From positions 3,224,001-3,288,000 of the forward strand of contig JAQFVV010012490.1 of assembly GCA_028023455.1 (NCBI GenBank): a stretch of DNA of 64,000 nucleotides, given 5' to 3'. The notes below the pieces were generated by a model. The model did no database searches and was not told the origin of the DNA. It saw only the letters and a list, made by a program, of their open reading frames with translations. A program made the position numbers and the translations under genes. Shown one piece after another: positions 35,961 to 49,218 of this stretch. Positions within the stretch are counted from its first letter, which is position 1, and every line of letters begins with the position of its first letter. The DNA comes from Epiperipatus broadwayi (taxonomy: Eukaryota; Onychophora; Udeonychophora; Euonychophora; Peripatidae).

Positions 35961-38900
35961 ATCAGTATATTTAAAACATTTTTTCAAAGTTTGGTTTCAT
36001 TTTTAATTATTAATTGTATCTTTTTGAATTCTTAACATTTTATGAGTGATAATGAATTCTGATAAATAGGTACAGTCTTAAACCTAATAGTTGCTAAATA
36101 AGATCTATGGCCATGATCAAAACATAAACAAGAAAAACAAAATATGCAATCAGCTTATTCTGAATACAATATACATTTGTGAGATACATATTTATTAGTT
36201 GGAAGAATATGGAAATAGTGATTGTTTGAAAAATAATGATTTTGTATATTAAAAGGGTATTAATTTATCTGAATTTGTTTTGGACTGCTAGCATAAATTT
36301 TCTGTGTTTGAATTAAACAACAACACAGAATATAATAGATTAATTACATTTAAATAGATATCATCTTCCAATTATCTTGCAAATTCAGTTCATTTCCATC
36401 CTGTTGATCAATCAACATGATGAATTATCTGTTAATAATGTTGTGACACATTTTAAATTTCCATTTTCAGTATCACAGCCTTCATTAGATATTATTTTAG
36501 TAAAATAGATTTGCAAATTCAAATACTTGCTTTTTCTTTCTCTTCTCCTTTTTTAAACTTCAATGCCTGATAGTTTCTTTTTATTATATAATTTTTTTTT
36601 TCAAAGTAATTCTAAATTTTCTTAGCCATTAAACTAACAAAAAAATAAAACAAAGACATAATCAAAGATTAATCATAAAAAATAGGATATCGACTCTTAT
36701 TGTATTATACAAATTAAAATTAATTCTAAATATTAATGATGATGCTATTTTTTTAAAAGCATATGAATGTCTAATATTAAATTATAATAATGCAAAAAAG
36801 ACTATCCCTTTTTTTTCTGTTTGTTTTTTACTTGCAATAATAATAAAAACTTTTTCTATAAAAAATTAAATTTCAAAACAGGACAGAATTTTTCATATTT
36901 GATGTTGATGAAAGAAATAAGATATATCACAAAGAAAAATAAAATTACATAGACAACAAACTCAAATAATATTATCAGTAAAATTTAAGATATAAATTAA
37001 AAATTCCTAATTATTAAACTTAAAATCAAAATACCGATAAAAAAATTTTGCTCACTAAAACAGCAAAACAAAAAATACTACCATTTTTGCTAAAATATAT
37101 ATACTTTTGAATTCTTAACAAACATAGCTATAAGTGCATAACAGATGTGTAAAAATAATATAAATTCTGTTCTTCACAACTATATTCTCTCAAACTCTGA
37201 AAGCAACTGAACACTTTATTGTTCTAGATCTGAATAGTTAAAATTATTCTAAAGTTATTCAAAGAACTGATACAGAGATAATAATAATAAAATTTTTTTT
37301 TTTTTTATGTACAATCAATATGCATAATTTTTTTATATATTAAAAACAGATTCCTTTTTTACTGATTGGTTATGATTATTTAATTTTAAACCACATTTTA
37401 TTATGATATCAATAAAATAAATAAATTGAAAACGAAGCTTTGAGTAAATTGATATATAAAAAAACAAACATTGAAAAATCAAATTATTTAAAAAATTTTG
37501 CGCTCTCAAAATTACGTTCTCGTACAATCACACCACTTTAACAGACTTTAGAGTCACTTATGTAAGAATGAGTAATCAATGATCACCAAATAATATCAAC
37601 AAGATTCCTAGCTTTCCTGATGAAATTATATAGCCAGAAACTAATCTGAAGATCTAGTTAACATTACCATTTAAATCTGTTATTTACATCTGCTTTTGTA
37701 AGTGGCTTTAAGATAGATTAACAAACATATCAAGTGTATTACTGCTGTTAAAAAAAATAATTGAATAATTAATTACATGAGAAATCATGCAATATTCAAG
37801 CATCAATATCTAAAAATATACTTTATAATGCTGACTTTTGTAATTTGTCATAATAAAAAATCAAATGAGTTAATAAAAATCTTTAGACAATATATATTTG
37901 ATAAAAAAATTGAATATTAGTCAGTATTTAAAAACATATTCAGAAGTGTGAATTTCACATGAAATTATAGAATAAATTGATATCCATCTTGTTTAATGCT
38001 TTTACCAAAAAATAAAAAATGATTTACTTTATTTGAAAAATGAATGATAATAGATATTTTAGCTATCAATTAGTTATGGTTGAAATAAAAAATATAAAAC
38101 ATTACTAGTGCCAAAGTTAAATATCCACAGCATTAGAGAAACAAAAGTATTGATGTTGTATAATAATTATTTGTTACATCATGTGACAATAAGCATCAAA
38201 CTATTAACTGAGTACAAAATTTTTACCAAATGATTAAACTAAAATTTATTTTTGCTTTCTTTAACTGGAATAGATTCAAAAACCTTTAGTCTGCTAACCA
38301 ACCATGCATTACACCACACAGGAATTTATTAAGGGTAAAATAAAATAATCAAACTTCATTCAGTATGTGACAATAAATATTTTTTCTGACTAAAATTCAT
38401 TCCTTAACTTTTACCATTATTTTTATTATTATTATATACACAGTATATCATCTGCTCAAAGGTAGTCACCACATATTACCTTGACAATCTTCTTCAATGC
38501 ATTCCTAATTTCATACAATAACTGAATTGATCATAATATATTATGTACTACATGCATTATAATCTTAATTGACCTAATGTTAAAAAATATATCACAATAA
38601 TAAGGTCTCTTAATAACATTATTAAAGCACAACACCTAAAAATAAGTATTCTTGTTTATAACAGTCCACCTATTAATATTCTATAAATTTTTTTTATAAA
38701 ACTTCACGTGCATTGATGGTGAATCATATCCAATTAATTTTTTACTTAACTTCATTTATCATTATTTTTTTAATGACAGATTTTATCTTTTTAAAAAATA
38801 AACAATGCTTTTATTAATTAAAAAATTACTTAAAATACATTTTGTATGTGTTAATTTTTTGATTTATTTAATTGATTAATCAGTGGGAGATCAAATGATA

Positions 38901-39140
38901 TTTCAGCACCAATCAGGAACTGATCCATAATCTACTGCTCCTTAGCTATTTACTGTTACAATTGAACAATACTGTGGAAAATTTTTTAAACAAATTTATT
39001 TTTAAAAAATGTTCATAATCAAATAAATTATATGCATAGGTCAATATAACAGCAATGTGGCATTTTTGTAGATTAAGTCTAAATCTATATTATTGTTCTG
39101 TATAAGTAGATGTACATGCTTCATACAAAATATTCATTCC
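35961..39140. other. AT-rich DNA downstream of the TTL-domain gene
   Basis: AT-rich; no exon or repeat supported over most of it. At 37550-37650 the words gagtaatcaatgat and agccagaaactaatctg suggest a badly decayed foldback-family remnant. The right end (about 38990-39140) should be the 3' UTR of the gene ending at 39141. Confidence 0.4.
38995..39000 (-). promoter_or_regulatory. Candidate polyadenylation signal AATAAA
   Basis: Read on the minus strand this is AATAAA, about 140 bases after the TAA stop of the last exon. AATAAA is frequent by chance in such AT-rich DNA, so it is only a candidate. Confidence 0.3.
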
Positions 39141-39266
39141 TTAGTGACACCAAGTAATATCTTGCTGACATTTTCCTTGGAACCAGCGTGATAATAATTT
39201 ATTTCGATCATTTAGTTTATAGAACTTTAGACTGTTTTGTAGCTGGTATTTGTCTTCTGTAGAATT
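39141..39266 (-). CDS. TTL-domain-like protein, last coding exon
   Basis: Seen: an acceptor TTTCCAG ends at 39267 and the frame runs 41 codons to TAA at 39143-39141. It encodes a Lys/Asn/Leu-rich tail that ends LSRWFQGKCQQDITWCH. It joins in phase 0 to the exon ending at 43998. The Trp-Phe-x-Gly-Lys-Cys and final Trp-Cys look like a conserved C-terminal signature, perhaps with disulfide or metal-binding cysteines together with the Cys-rich segment of the two preceding exons. I am sure this is a real exon from splice sites, phase and composition; the family assignment rests on the exon at 63522. Confidence 0.72.
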   Translation of the reverse strand, partial: NSTEDKYQLQNSLKFYKLNDRNKLLSRWFQGKCQQDITWCH

Positions 39267-39379
39267 CTGGAAATAAAAAAAAAATGCAATTATTTTTAAT
39301 ATTTTATATATATACAAATACAAGCAATAACTTTTTAATCATAACTCAGTGATTTTAAAACGGAATTATCTATAACTTC

Positions 39380-39950
39380 TTTTGCTTTGTTCCAAGTGAT
39401 AGTATGAAATTCCATTTTTTGTGATTCTGTCATGATTGAATGCATGTGCTAAATATTTCCCAGTATGCATGGTTTTATTGTAAAAAGCAGGTTTGAATTT
39501 GCTATGAAGAACTCTTGTCGCAAAAATTATCTAATAATGTCAATTTTTGTCTCATTTTAAATTTATTCTAAATTAATTGATGTGTGTCCAGAAAGATTGT
39601 AATATTTTTTTCATGTATCTATAAAAGAAATATATCACCAATATAGAAATCCACATTTTTTAATGGAGACAAAACTGTGGTGTTCTTCCATTTAAATGTT
39701 GCTAATGAGGGATAATAATGATGGAATTATAGCCATTCCTTGCTTTTTTTTGGAAAAATTCTGTGTTGTATTGAAAATTTATTATTATTATGCAGATTGT
39801 TAAGAGTTCCATTATATTATTAACAGAAAGATGTGTTCTTTGTAAACTATTATGAATAATCTTTCCATATCAAAGGTTACCACTGTTAGTTCTTTCTATT
39901 TTCATATTTATTCCACAACCACACATGAAAATACTCAACAGATACATCCA
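39380..39950 (-). pseudogene. Penelope-like element, RT part (inverted)
   Basis: Minus-strand reading from 39950 gives a decayed DMERLF (the DVxSLFTSIP region) near 39880, then KKKQGMAIIPSLLSLISNI near 39740 and an adjacent ME. This corresponds to the Penelope RT motif Lys-Gln-x-x-G-x-AMGSPLSPxxANIxME. Further on, NLLFTIKPCILGN and HMHS near 39470 recall the RKPTHTxxYL-xxSxH block. The copy is very degraded. It is head to head with the plus-strand segment at 39960-40540. Confidence 0.6.
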
Positions 39951-39959
39951 ATCATGATA

Positions 39960-40540
39960 AAAACATAATAAATGCAGTTATACAATTATATTATCACTAT
40001 GGAATAGATCAAAAGAAATTTTCTTAGAAGCTAGTGACTAGAACAAACTCTCATGAAGAATGGTTATCTATTAGCTATCACCAAGAAAAATCTTAAATAG
40101 ATGACACAAACATCTATTAATGGAAATAACAATAATAGATACTAAAATATATCTGTACATACCAGAGAAGCATACAAACTAAAAAATATTTCAAACAATG
40201 TAAGAACAACTTTCCAAAGCCATAGCATACTGCAAGAAATTCGAATCTCTATAAAACATACATTTGAAATGCTGAAAAACAGAAACAGTCTTTATGAAAT
40301 ACCATGTGAATGTGGAAGAATATAAAAAATGCTTAAATAAACATAAAGTAATGACTAGAGAAGAAAAAATAAATAGTTTGTAAAGTAGCAAATCATGCAC
40401 ATTTTACTAAACATGTGTTCAATTGGGAAAGCAGAAGAATATTAAGCAGAGAGTAAAAGAAAGAAAATTTAAAGAAGCTAATCACATAATAATGGAAATA
40501 ATTCCATATTTTAACTTAGTGTGATAATTCATAATGACTG
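39960..40540 (+). pseudogene. Penelope-like element, C-terminal GIY-YIG part
   Basis: Plus-strand reading gives KLKNISNNVRTTFQSHSI (about 40177), FEMLKNRNSLYEIPCECG (about 40267), and then VFNWESRRILSRE (about 40420) followed by KFKEANHIIMEI. Known: Penelope-like elements have, after the RT, a linker, the YxIPCxxC motif and a GIY-YIG endonuclease with a later W-x-A-x-IL-x-E and R-x-x-x-EAxxI block. Order and spacing agree. Stops and frameshifts are present. Confidence 0.68.
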
Positions 40541-40879
40541 AAAATTACTCTCTAATCATGCCCTTAAAAAAAAATGGAGAAACCAGAGGAATCTTCAAAT
40601 CTCTGCTGATTCCTATCTTTGAGAGAATAGTCTAGTTAGTCAGAATGTTATCTGCAATTCAATGTTTGAATCCAATTTGATCGATTGCTTAGACCAGCAA
40701 CTCATGAAGAAGAAATGAATAATAAGATAATTTGTATACATTACTAACAGTCAATATATTTGGAAAGATATAATTAAAATTTGAATTTTTCTAAATCATT
40801 TAACAAACTGATGTAAATAATTCAATATATAATTACAAATTCATTTTATTTTCTTATTTAGATTTGGATAAATGTATTT

Positions 40880-42560
40880 GATTTAGTGAAATTAAAACAG
40901 CTCATTGTAATCTTGATTGCAAGTTCTAATGAGATACCTGGAGAAGTTTTGAAATATGGTGGTGATATATTAGCTTCATGAAGTTATATCAGTTGATCTT
41001 AAGATTATTTCTATTTTTCCAATTTATAAAAATACTTAAAAAGATAGAAAAAATTACAATAATTATCATAAAATATTATTTAATATTTTATATCCAAAAA
41101 AAGTACTTACAACAATTTTATTTAATATGCTGATTTCAATCATACAGCAATGCATATCAGTGGATTTTGAAAACAAAAAGCATTATACATGTTTTTTTTT
41201 TTTGGTGTTACGTATGTGCTAATAATTTATGAATTATATATAGCTTTTGTTGATTTGTTTATAATGTTTGACTTAGTTAATCTAACATATTTGTGGCAGT
41301 ATTTGAAATGAGATAGCAGTCCACTGAAGTTAATTCATATTATACAGCTTCAATATGATCTAATGAAAGAAATTTATAATTACATATAAAAAATTAGTTT
41401 AAACAAGGCATGTATTAACTCCAGTTTCCAATTTTATGATACTGTTATATTTTTGTAAAAATTGCATACAAGTTTGTGCATTCCAGAAAATCTAGAATTT
41501 ATTCGAGAGATTGTTTTTAGATCGCGTACTGATAACTGAGGAATTTAATTAAAGCATTAACGTAATGGCGATCAACAAAATTCCAAGAAATATTTGATGA
41601 TTGCAAATATTTCTAGATAAGAGACCTTATCTTATTGGAGAATGTAATTAATTGTTGGAGTTATCAGAAAGCTATAAAAAGAGTACGTAATAAATACATT
41701 GGGCCATTTGAGTGCATCTCCTGTTGACTTTCCTGTTCAATTCTGGTGTAGGAGAGATCTAGTGTCACTGCTTTGGTTAATGTCCAATGCTCAGTGGAAA
41801 TGTAGTTCATGAGCATAACTGAATAGGTCCACAGAGATTGGGAGATCATAGCCCGAGGAAACCGTCTGGATAGCAGCTAAATGAAGAGTTGAGTTTTCAG
41901 CGGTTTTCAAGTGGAATTACTAGTGGACTGTTGCAGAGCTGAAAGCTGTAAGGAGCTTATAGTCAGTCATAGTGCTACACTAAGATATGTTCGTATGCAG
42001 CTAAACTGGACTGGGGCCAAAGTGTAGCAGCCAGCCTGAAAGTACATCATTGGAATGTAACATTTGTGAACTGTTGAGATTGTGTTGGTGCAGACTATTC
42101 ACTATTCTAATTACTTAAAATATTGTCTTATTATAAATATTCATTTTCTGGCTGCCCAGTCATACTTGCAGACACAGCAGATACCTTCTTTGAATATCTT
42201 AAAGTAAATTTATAAGCTGACATCAAATTGCAATATAGTTTTGATGTGAACTTTTTACTAAAAACTGATTAAAAGTAAAACATTAGATTTTTGTTTTCTA
42301 TGTTTATAAGAAGCTGAGATTGTGATGTTTTTACCAATTCAAAAGATAATCTACAAAATATTCTTAATATTTTAGTGCAACATATAAAGATTTTGGTTTA
42401 GTAATTAATGTTCAAAAAAACTCAACTGTTTATCAGCCAATAATGGATGAAAATCTTGACTGATTACAGCTCAAGAAAGTGAATCAGTTTAAATGAATAT
42501 CTTGGATGCTTTTTAAATAAAAAAGCAGATTTGGAATGTGATATTACATCATAATAATAT
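40880..42560 (+). pseudogene. LINE reverse transcriptase remnant, interrupted
   Basis: Plus-strand fragments: SSNEIPGEVLKYGGDILAS (40923), IPGE being the start of RT; then FDLVN, YLWQYLK and PLKLIHIIQLQYDLM (41270-41360), palm motif A and the following block; then FGLVIN-like and KNSTVYQPIMDENLD near 42395-42450, and EYLGCF near 42495. This is a different LINE lineage from those at 6, 13 and 16 kb (it has the AFD-VN--LW-L---G-P--F form). An unrelated GC-richer insertion separates the block ending near 41450 from the one resuming near 42190. Confidence 0.68.
41475..42175. mobile_element. GC-richer insertion within the LINE, unidentified
   Basis: About 700 bp with clearly higher GC than both sides, interrupting the LINE reading between conserved RT blocks. 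Possible ends are TGTGCATTCC on the left and GCAGACACA on the right (TG...CA), which would suit a solo LTR, but I see no target site duplication and no other copy. There is no recognisable protein. Confidence 0.4.
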
Positions 42561-43997
42561 ACCTATTACCTATCCTAACTAAATTACTAGTAGTTGTATG
42601 CAAAGCTGTTATTTTACCAAATGTACTACTTTGTAATGTTTAAGTCTTGAATAATTTTCGATTTTTTTTATTGTCAATTAATTTAGTTTATGTAATTGTC
42701 AACAATACATTTCTACATGTGTAATGCCATAATATGATATAATTTTATTATAATTAAAAACAATCATTTACTTAAGTAAATGATTCATAATTGATTCTGA
42801 TTCAATTAATAAATGAAATCAATTTGATCAAATCACATATGAGTTGCTTTTTGACTCGCTTCAATTTCTTTTTTAAGCAATATAATAATTATCTTGATAC
42901 ACTATTTAAGTTGGATTATATCACAATCTACAGAGCTAGCATCAAAATCCAACCTTATAAGTTTAATCCTTTCTTAAGTAAATTGTCAATAAGCATTTTT
43001 TTATAAAATCATTAATTACTAATTAAACACTTAATTGTAATTTGAATAAATATAATACTAAATGACCCACAATTTGTTTAACTTACATTTAATCTATATT
43101 AGATAATGATAAATTTATTTCTCTAATCTAAAGCAATTTTACATAGAAGGTATTTAGTAATGGATATAAGATTACAGTGGCTAGAATCTTATGAATTGTT
43201 TTTTGTAATAATTGATCTTTTTTCTGGTGAAAGGCACTACAACTATCCAGACACTGTCATTTACTATTATAATGCTATTTGCACTAATAGCTTCAAATTT
43301 CAAACTTTTTAGAGATTTGAACTCAAATCAATTTGACTCACATTACATCAGTAACTAATATTCAATTGTCCTCAGTTAAAATAACATGCAGAAAACTTTT
43401 TATCTTTTGGCAAGAAACTGATATACTGTACATATATTGTATGATTTCTCAACTTAGATTTAATTTATAATAAGTAATGATGACATTTCATTATTCAACA
43501 TTAAAGTCAGTGAATTTGACATCCTAATACAATTATCAAATCCCAAAAACTTAGAACAAACACTCTACAATTACTCTAAGTCTAAGCATGAGAACACAAT
43601 TTAACATTAATTGTCAATCAAATTAATAATTATATAATTTGTAGCTAGTTTCAAGTTTAAGTCACTGTAAAGTTTGAATGTTTAATAATGTTTGTATGTG
43701 TTCATGATTTTTTCATGCTTTGAATTATGTATTGTCTTGTGATTGGGATTTGATGTTGTTAGATGCAAACTTTATATTCACAGACAAATTGAAGATTGCT
43801 ATTGAAGCCATAAAATAATCATAGTGAATAGCTTATGCTTATTTATTTTAATGTGATATTAAGTGATAGTAAATTTAGTATTGGTAATTTTAATTGACTG
43901 CAATTGTTAACTTAATTGGGGTAATTAATTTACATATTATTTATATTTAGTTTATCATACATAGAAAAAGAAAGAGAGAAGAAAAAAAAATACTTAC
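42561..43997. other. AT-rich intronic DNA of the TTL-domain gene
   Basis: No exon, RNA or repeat recognised. It lies between the last two coding exons. Confidence 0.45.
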
Positions 43998-44111
43998 TAA
44001 AGGTTCTGGTATAAGTCTGTGGCAATTCCTCCGATTAATATGTTCTAGATAAGTGTCTTTAAGAATGGCCTTTTCTTCTTTAGTCAAGCAAAAATTACAT
44101 AAATAGCAATC
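43998..44111 (-). CDS. TTL-domain-like protein, penultimate exon (Cys-rich)
   Basis: Seen: an acceptor TTTTTAAAG precedes 44111 and the donor TTA|GTAAGT follows 43998. The 114 bases give 38 codons with both ends in phase 0. The peptide begins DCYLCNFCLTKEEKAILK, continues with a Tyr-Leu-Glu-His-Ile segment, and ends CHRLIPEPL. The Cys-x2-Cys-x2-Cys start continues the cysteine pattern of the exon at 63308 (CNSKKCKGSC). Both inner boundaries are phase 0 and the cysteine spacing looks natural, so I infer that no exon is missing in the 19-kb intron, though one with a multiple of three bases cannot be excluded. Confidence 0.75.
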
Positions 44112-44562
44112 CTTTAAAAATAATGTAAAAAAAAAGTATTAAAATGATGGCATACTACAAACTCTATTACTATTTTTATTATAATGCAATTATTAAAACA
44201 ATGATCCTGATAATATAACAATTATTCTTCTTACTGTGAGTGAAAACCTACTAAAATGAATCACAAGCTAAGTTTTTGTAGCTTCATCACATCTGGTACT
44301 TTTCTATTTCAAATAATCATGATTATATGAATTAATTTATTCAAAGTTCTTACAATGAGTTGAGTTCAATGTAAACAGACTATGTGCTGACAGTGCAGTA
44401 AATAATGCTACAAAATTACTATAGGCAAATTTTAGAAAATTAGGCAGTGATAAACAAAATTATGTAATTGCAGCCATAGTTGGAGATTTTTAAAACCAGA
44501 AATTTTATCTGATGACAATACAACTACACATTTAATACATTCAATGAAATAACAGAATATTC

Positions 44563-44735
44563 TATCACATGACTTCAGTTTAAGAAAGATGCATTAGATC
44601 CTAAAGGTCCAAGTACATTATTCTAAGATCGAAAGCTCCTTACTGATAAAAGCCATAAACTTAAAATTGTTCTGGAGATAAAATATAGGATAATATTGGG
44701 TATAAAAGCTTACAATAAGTGACATAGTATAATAA
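44563..44735. repeat. Foldback/MITE family, decayed copy (minus orientation)
   Basis: It begins tatcacatgac and contains decayed forms of the family middle in the same orientation as 22283-22598: gcattagatcctaaaggtcc, gctccttactgataaaagcc, attgttctggagataaa and aaaagcttacaataag. Confidence 0.5.
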
Positions 44736-47700
44736 AAAAAAAGTATTAATACAGGTTATAAATATTCCATCTAAATTATATTTATCTTAAGGTCAGGACA
44801 ACTGACAGATTTCAAAACATAAGTTTGAATTTCACTTCTGACAATTAATTTTTGCTTTGTTAATAAGATCTCTGCAGATGGAAATTTTTTCCAAATACTG
44901 TAGTTGAAAATTTTTAAACATATTTAATTGTTTTTCAAGTTATCACTTTATATCAATCATAACTACTCAGCCAGTTACACAATATCTAATTGTGTTTAAC
45001 TGAAAAATAAATATATCAGGTTAATGTGAAATGATCTGATGAGTCATTATGCTGAGTTACAATAAAAACAACTAAATATGATGCCATATTTAAAACTTAT
45101 GAGAAAAGAGTGGTAATTGTACAAGTCCACAAACTGAATATAATCCTACAGAGATCAAAGTAAAATGTCATTATAAAATACAAAAAAGAGTAACATTGAT
45201 GTTTTTATAGATGATTTAACAACAGAAGTGGAAATACTAGGAAATAATTATCTGTGTTTATTACTGCTTTTTGCACTAACTGATCCAAAAATATAAAATT
45301 AATGTAGTTTATGTTGTATTGTCTCTTCTCAATTCTTATGATTTATTAAAGAAAGTTTGCATAACATTACATAAAAATGACTGATGAAGAGATGATTACT
45401 TTGTTAAAGAAATAAACATTCTTTTCATGATTTTTAAGCATCTCTTGCTATCTTTCTCATATATTCTCACTTTTTTTAGTTCCTTAAATATTTATTAAAT
45501 AAAAAAATAAAATTACAGTTTGTAGCTTATATAATAAGTGGTTTTTTTTTAAAAAAAGAATATTTTTTTAAATAATAAAAACTCATAATAAATGTTTTGT
45601 TTATCAAGTATTAGTTTTAATAAATGTAGTAACTACATATAAACACACAAACAAACTAAGCAGTATTTATAATGATTTATTAATATGATACTAAATAGGA
45701 CAGCAAAAAAAATAATGCCTTGTTACAAAGTTCTTAAAGTTCTTCCTAATGATAATTTCAGTAAAAATAATAACTGAAATGTAATGATAATTATAATAGT
45801 AATTTCTGCTTTTAACTGAAATATTAACTTTATGTGAGTTTGGGTTTCTGAAATATAATAATAAGAATTCCAATTGTAGTATTATACATCACAATGTTCA
45901 TTATAGAATATTATAATGTTGTATATTTTTAAATTGTGTGTAATGATTAATCAGACTAGATCTGCAGATGATATTAAAATGTAAATGTTATAAAATTATA
46001 AACCTAATGTGAAAAATTTTAGACTTTATATTATTCTTATAAAGTGATATATATGTAATCATTATTAAACATTTTTCCATCTTGGAAGTTACCAAAATCA
46101 GTTTTCTTATTAAATAATAGTTTTTATTTAGCATACATAGATATTTTTTTTAGTACATTTGTTAAAATTTTCTTTTATTATATCTTTTGCCACAAATATT
46201 TCTTTCCAAATGACTTTTTAAAATATTACTATGCATTTTTAATGAAGAAAATATGTTTATATTACTTTAATAGAATACTCATGCTTTACTCCCGCACAAT
46301 AAATATAGCAGATTAATAGTATTACATACCATTATTTTACTTACTAGTTATATCATTACAATGAACTATTCTATGTTTCCATTTATAAATGCAACAGTAA
46401 CACATTGGAGCCTAAATTGTATTTCATTATCCAAAGAATACCTTCCAATCTAAAAGCTTTTAAGATGTTTAAATTGATGTAAATTTTCAAGTCAATAATA
46501 ACCAAACCAAAAGTTGCTAATCTCAGGTTGATAATGATTTTTTTTAATATAAATTAAAATAAAATATTTTATTTTATATTCTGCATTTAAATTATTGAGA
46601 ATTTTTAGCTCTGAAGAAGATTTCTGGTTGATCAAAACTGTTATATTGATTAATTTTATTAAGATAAGCAGTGTAAAAGTAATAAGAAAGGTGGATTTGT
46701 TTAATTTTTTATAATTTTATCAATGCATAAAAAAGAATAAACTGATAATATACTTCATAAAGAAGATAGAATATACTCATTATTGAGAATAGTTGGTAGT
46801 CGTAGTTCAATTGGAAAAAATAGCACAATTATTAGCATATAATAAATAAAAACAAACAAAATGAAATTCTTGTTTTCATTTTTAATCTGTTCAAAACCTT
46901 ATCACTAAATCTATACATGCCTTCTTCATAAAATGATTTACAAACTATTTTAAATATGACTATCATAAAAATGAAAAGAAAGTTGAAATGAGCACCTATT
47001 CTTGTTTAAGAACAGTTTAATTTCATCCCCAATCAAATTGTTTCCTCTCATACAAATGAATAATATAAACAATTTTTTATGACATTCATTAATTTTCAAA
47101 CATTGTCACAAATCTTTTCAATTACTTATTCCAAACAATTGTTCAAAATAATAGTATCATAAAAAAGATATGCACTGACTAAATATATTTATGACATTAA
47201 TTTTCATTCCACATATTGCACTCAGTGATTCAAAAGAAATTTGAAGATATTATCATCAGCAATGAGTGTTTTCTTTACAGTTTTCCTCCACCAGTTGGTC
47301 TTAATAGTTTTTTATTAGTTTGTTGAAATTCTGCCCTTAAATCAATTTATTATTCATCCAAGCAGGTAAGGGCACATTTTTAAAAATCAAATCACCAATA
47401 ATATAATAAATAAATAACTATATGATTAGATTCTCAAATGTTCATGATATGTTAAAACAATAGAAATAACAAGTTGAATTTTGATCCAGAATTTTGGCTC
47501 TCAAACCCATTATGCTACCATTGATACTAAACTACATAAAGTACTGATAATACAATTATTGTCAGAGAACGAATTATGAATTCATTTGTATTCACAACAT
47601 ACTTCTTAAACTAATTTAATTTCTCATTATCATAATAAACTTAAACATTCAAATAGACAAATTCAGTGTTTAATAGATTCAGAAACTGAGAACAATTTCC

Positions 47701-47766
47701 AGAGAATAAACATTAAATTAATTACCAATGATTATCCAACAAATTGTGTCTATATATGCAATATTG

Positions 47767-47800
<34 letters not shown>

Positions 47801-48910
47801 TAAATGTGATTGCAATCAAATCCCTTTAGATAATTTTTTTTGTATAATCAAAGAATTCATAATAGTCAATTCATGTATTGTATAAAAATTTATTAACATC
47901 ACACCATTCGAATCTCCAAGAAGACAAATATGTTCTTATAGTGATGTTGATGAAGTATCATTACCCAACTAAGAATGTGAACTTTTTTTCTCTGAATGTT
48001 TTGATTACAATATTGGTGCACAGGCACTAATAAATGGATGCATCAATTTTTAACATTATTAACCTTTTGTTGATATATCTAGAAATTTCTAGAATGGGAG
48101 CTGTTAACAGCAAATATGATAACCTTTCATTTGATGATCTGCATTTCCAAAAAAGTTATAGCCATAGATAGCTTTACTTAAACCTAAAAGATGTTTTTCT
48201 AAAAGTAGCTATATCTTGACAACATCTTAATTGTCAAACGATATATGTAAAATTCCAAGTGTATAAAGATATCAATGTACAGTTCACAGTAAACCCAATA
48301 TCATTTAATCTGCTATCATTCTCGAATATCAAATAATCAGTACTATTAAATATTATTGACTACAAAGTACTTACTATTACTAAGGACTCCTGATTACAAA
48401 AAAACATATCCTTTATATTTGAACATTAATGATCTATTTCATATATATATATATCAAAGTAATGTTTAAAAATTATTTTTGATTTTTCATGTTTCATTTA
48501 TTATTATTCAGAGATGCTTTATATATATAAGTAGAAAAAAAACTGGTACACAATATGAGAAGTATGATGCAGTATATTGAAAATGTTAATTGCTATTATT
48601 TTATTTGCTTGTGATTGAAAAGTATTGCAACTTATAAAAAATATTGTAAAACCTGAATTTGAAGATGAAAACCTAGAGATTCAAATCAAACCAGAGGTTA
48701 TTACCCTAGTAATTACAGATCAATTTTTCCATAGCAAAATGTATTACAATGATATAACAGTTGCAATAATAAAAACTTGATTAAACCAAGAGAGCTTGTC
48801 TTTTTACGAATATGAACTGTTTACATAGTTTTGTTTTTCAAAATAAAAAATAAATACACCAATGAATTTTGCACAAATTTGAATACATATAGATACACAA
48901 TACATATATT
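44736..48910. other. AT-rich intronic DNA
   Basis: Large AT-rich part of the 19-kb intron with no supported gene. It contains a (TA)n run at 47770-47798. Small less AT-biased words near 47250-47300 and 48660-48720 could not be assigned. Confidence 0.5.
47770..47798. repeat. (AT)n microsatellite
   Basis: About 14 perfect AT dinucleotide units. Confidence 0.9.
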
Positions 48911-49034
48911 TTAAATGCCCTATAGCTATATTCTTTTAGCTATATTTCCTTTTAACTAAAGAAAAGCCTGAATTTTGAAGCCCATTTTAAAGGAGGGAGA
49001 GTGTGACTAAAATAGTATAGCTATGGGGCATTTA
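48911..49034. repeat. Short hairpin MITE with TTAA-containing ends
   Basis: The left end ttaaatgccctatagctata and the right end, whose inverse is ttaaatgccccatagctata, form terminal inverted repeats of at least 25 bp around about 75 bp. Both ends include TTAA, so a piggyBac-like TTAA duplication is possible but not proven. Confidence 0.55.
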
Positions 49035-49073
49035 AATATTTTATATAGATTTCATCTAGCATTATGCATTGTT

Positions 49074-49092
49074 TCTCTCTCTCTCTCTCTCT
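49074..49092. repeat. (CT)n microsatellite
   Basis: A perfect CT dinucleotide run followed by GTATATATATATA. Confidence 0.85.
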
Positions 49093-49218
49093 GTATATAT
49101 ATATAAACCTGTGACTAAATTGCAATAGTGTATGCATAAAATAACAAAAAAAAAAAATCATCATTACATTTTCTTTTATAGGAAGGGAAGCTGTAGGATA
49201 TAGAGTCAGACCCTATAT

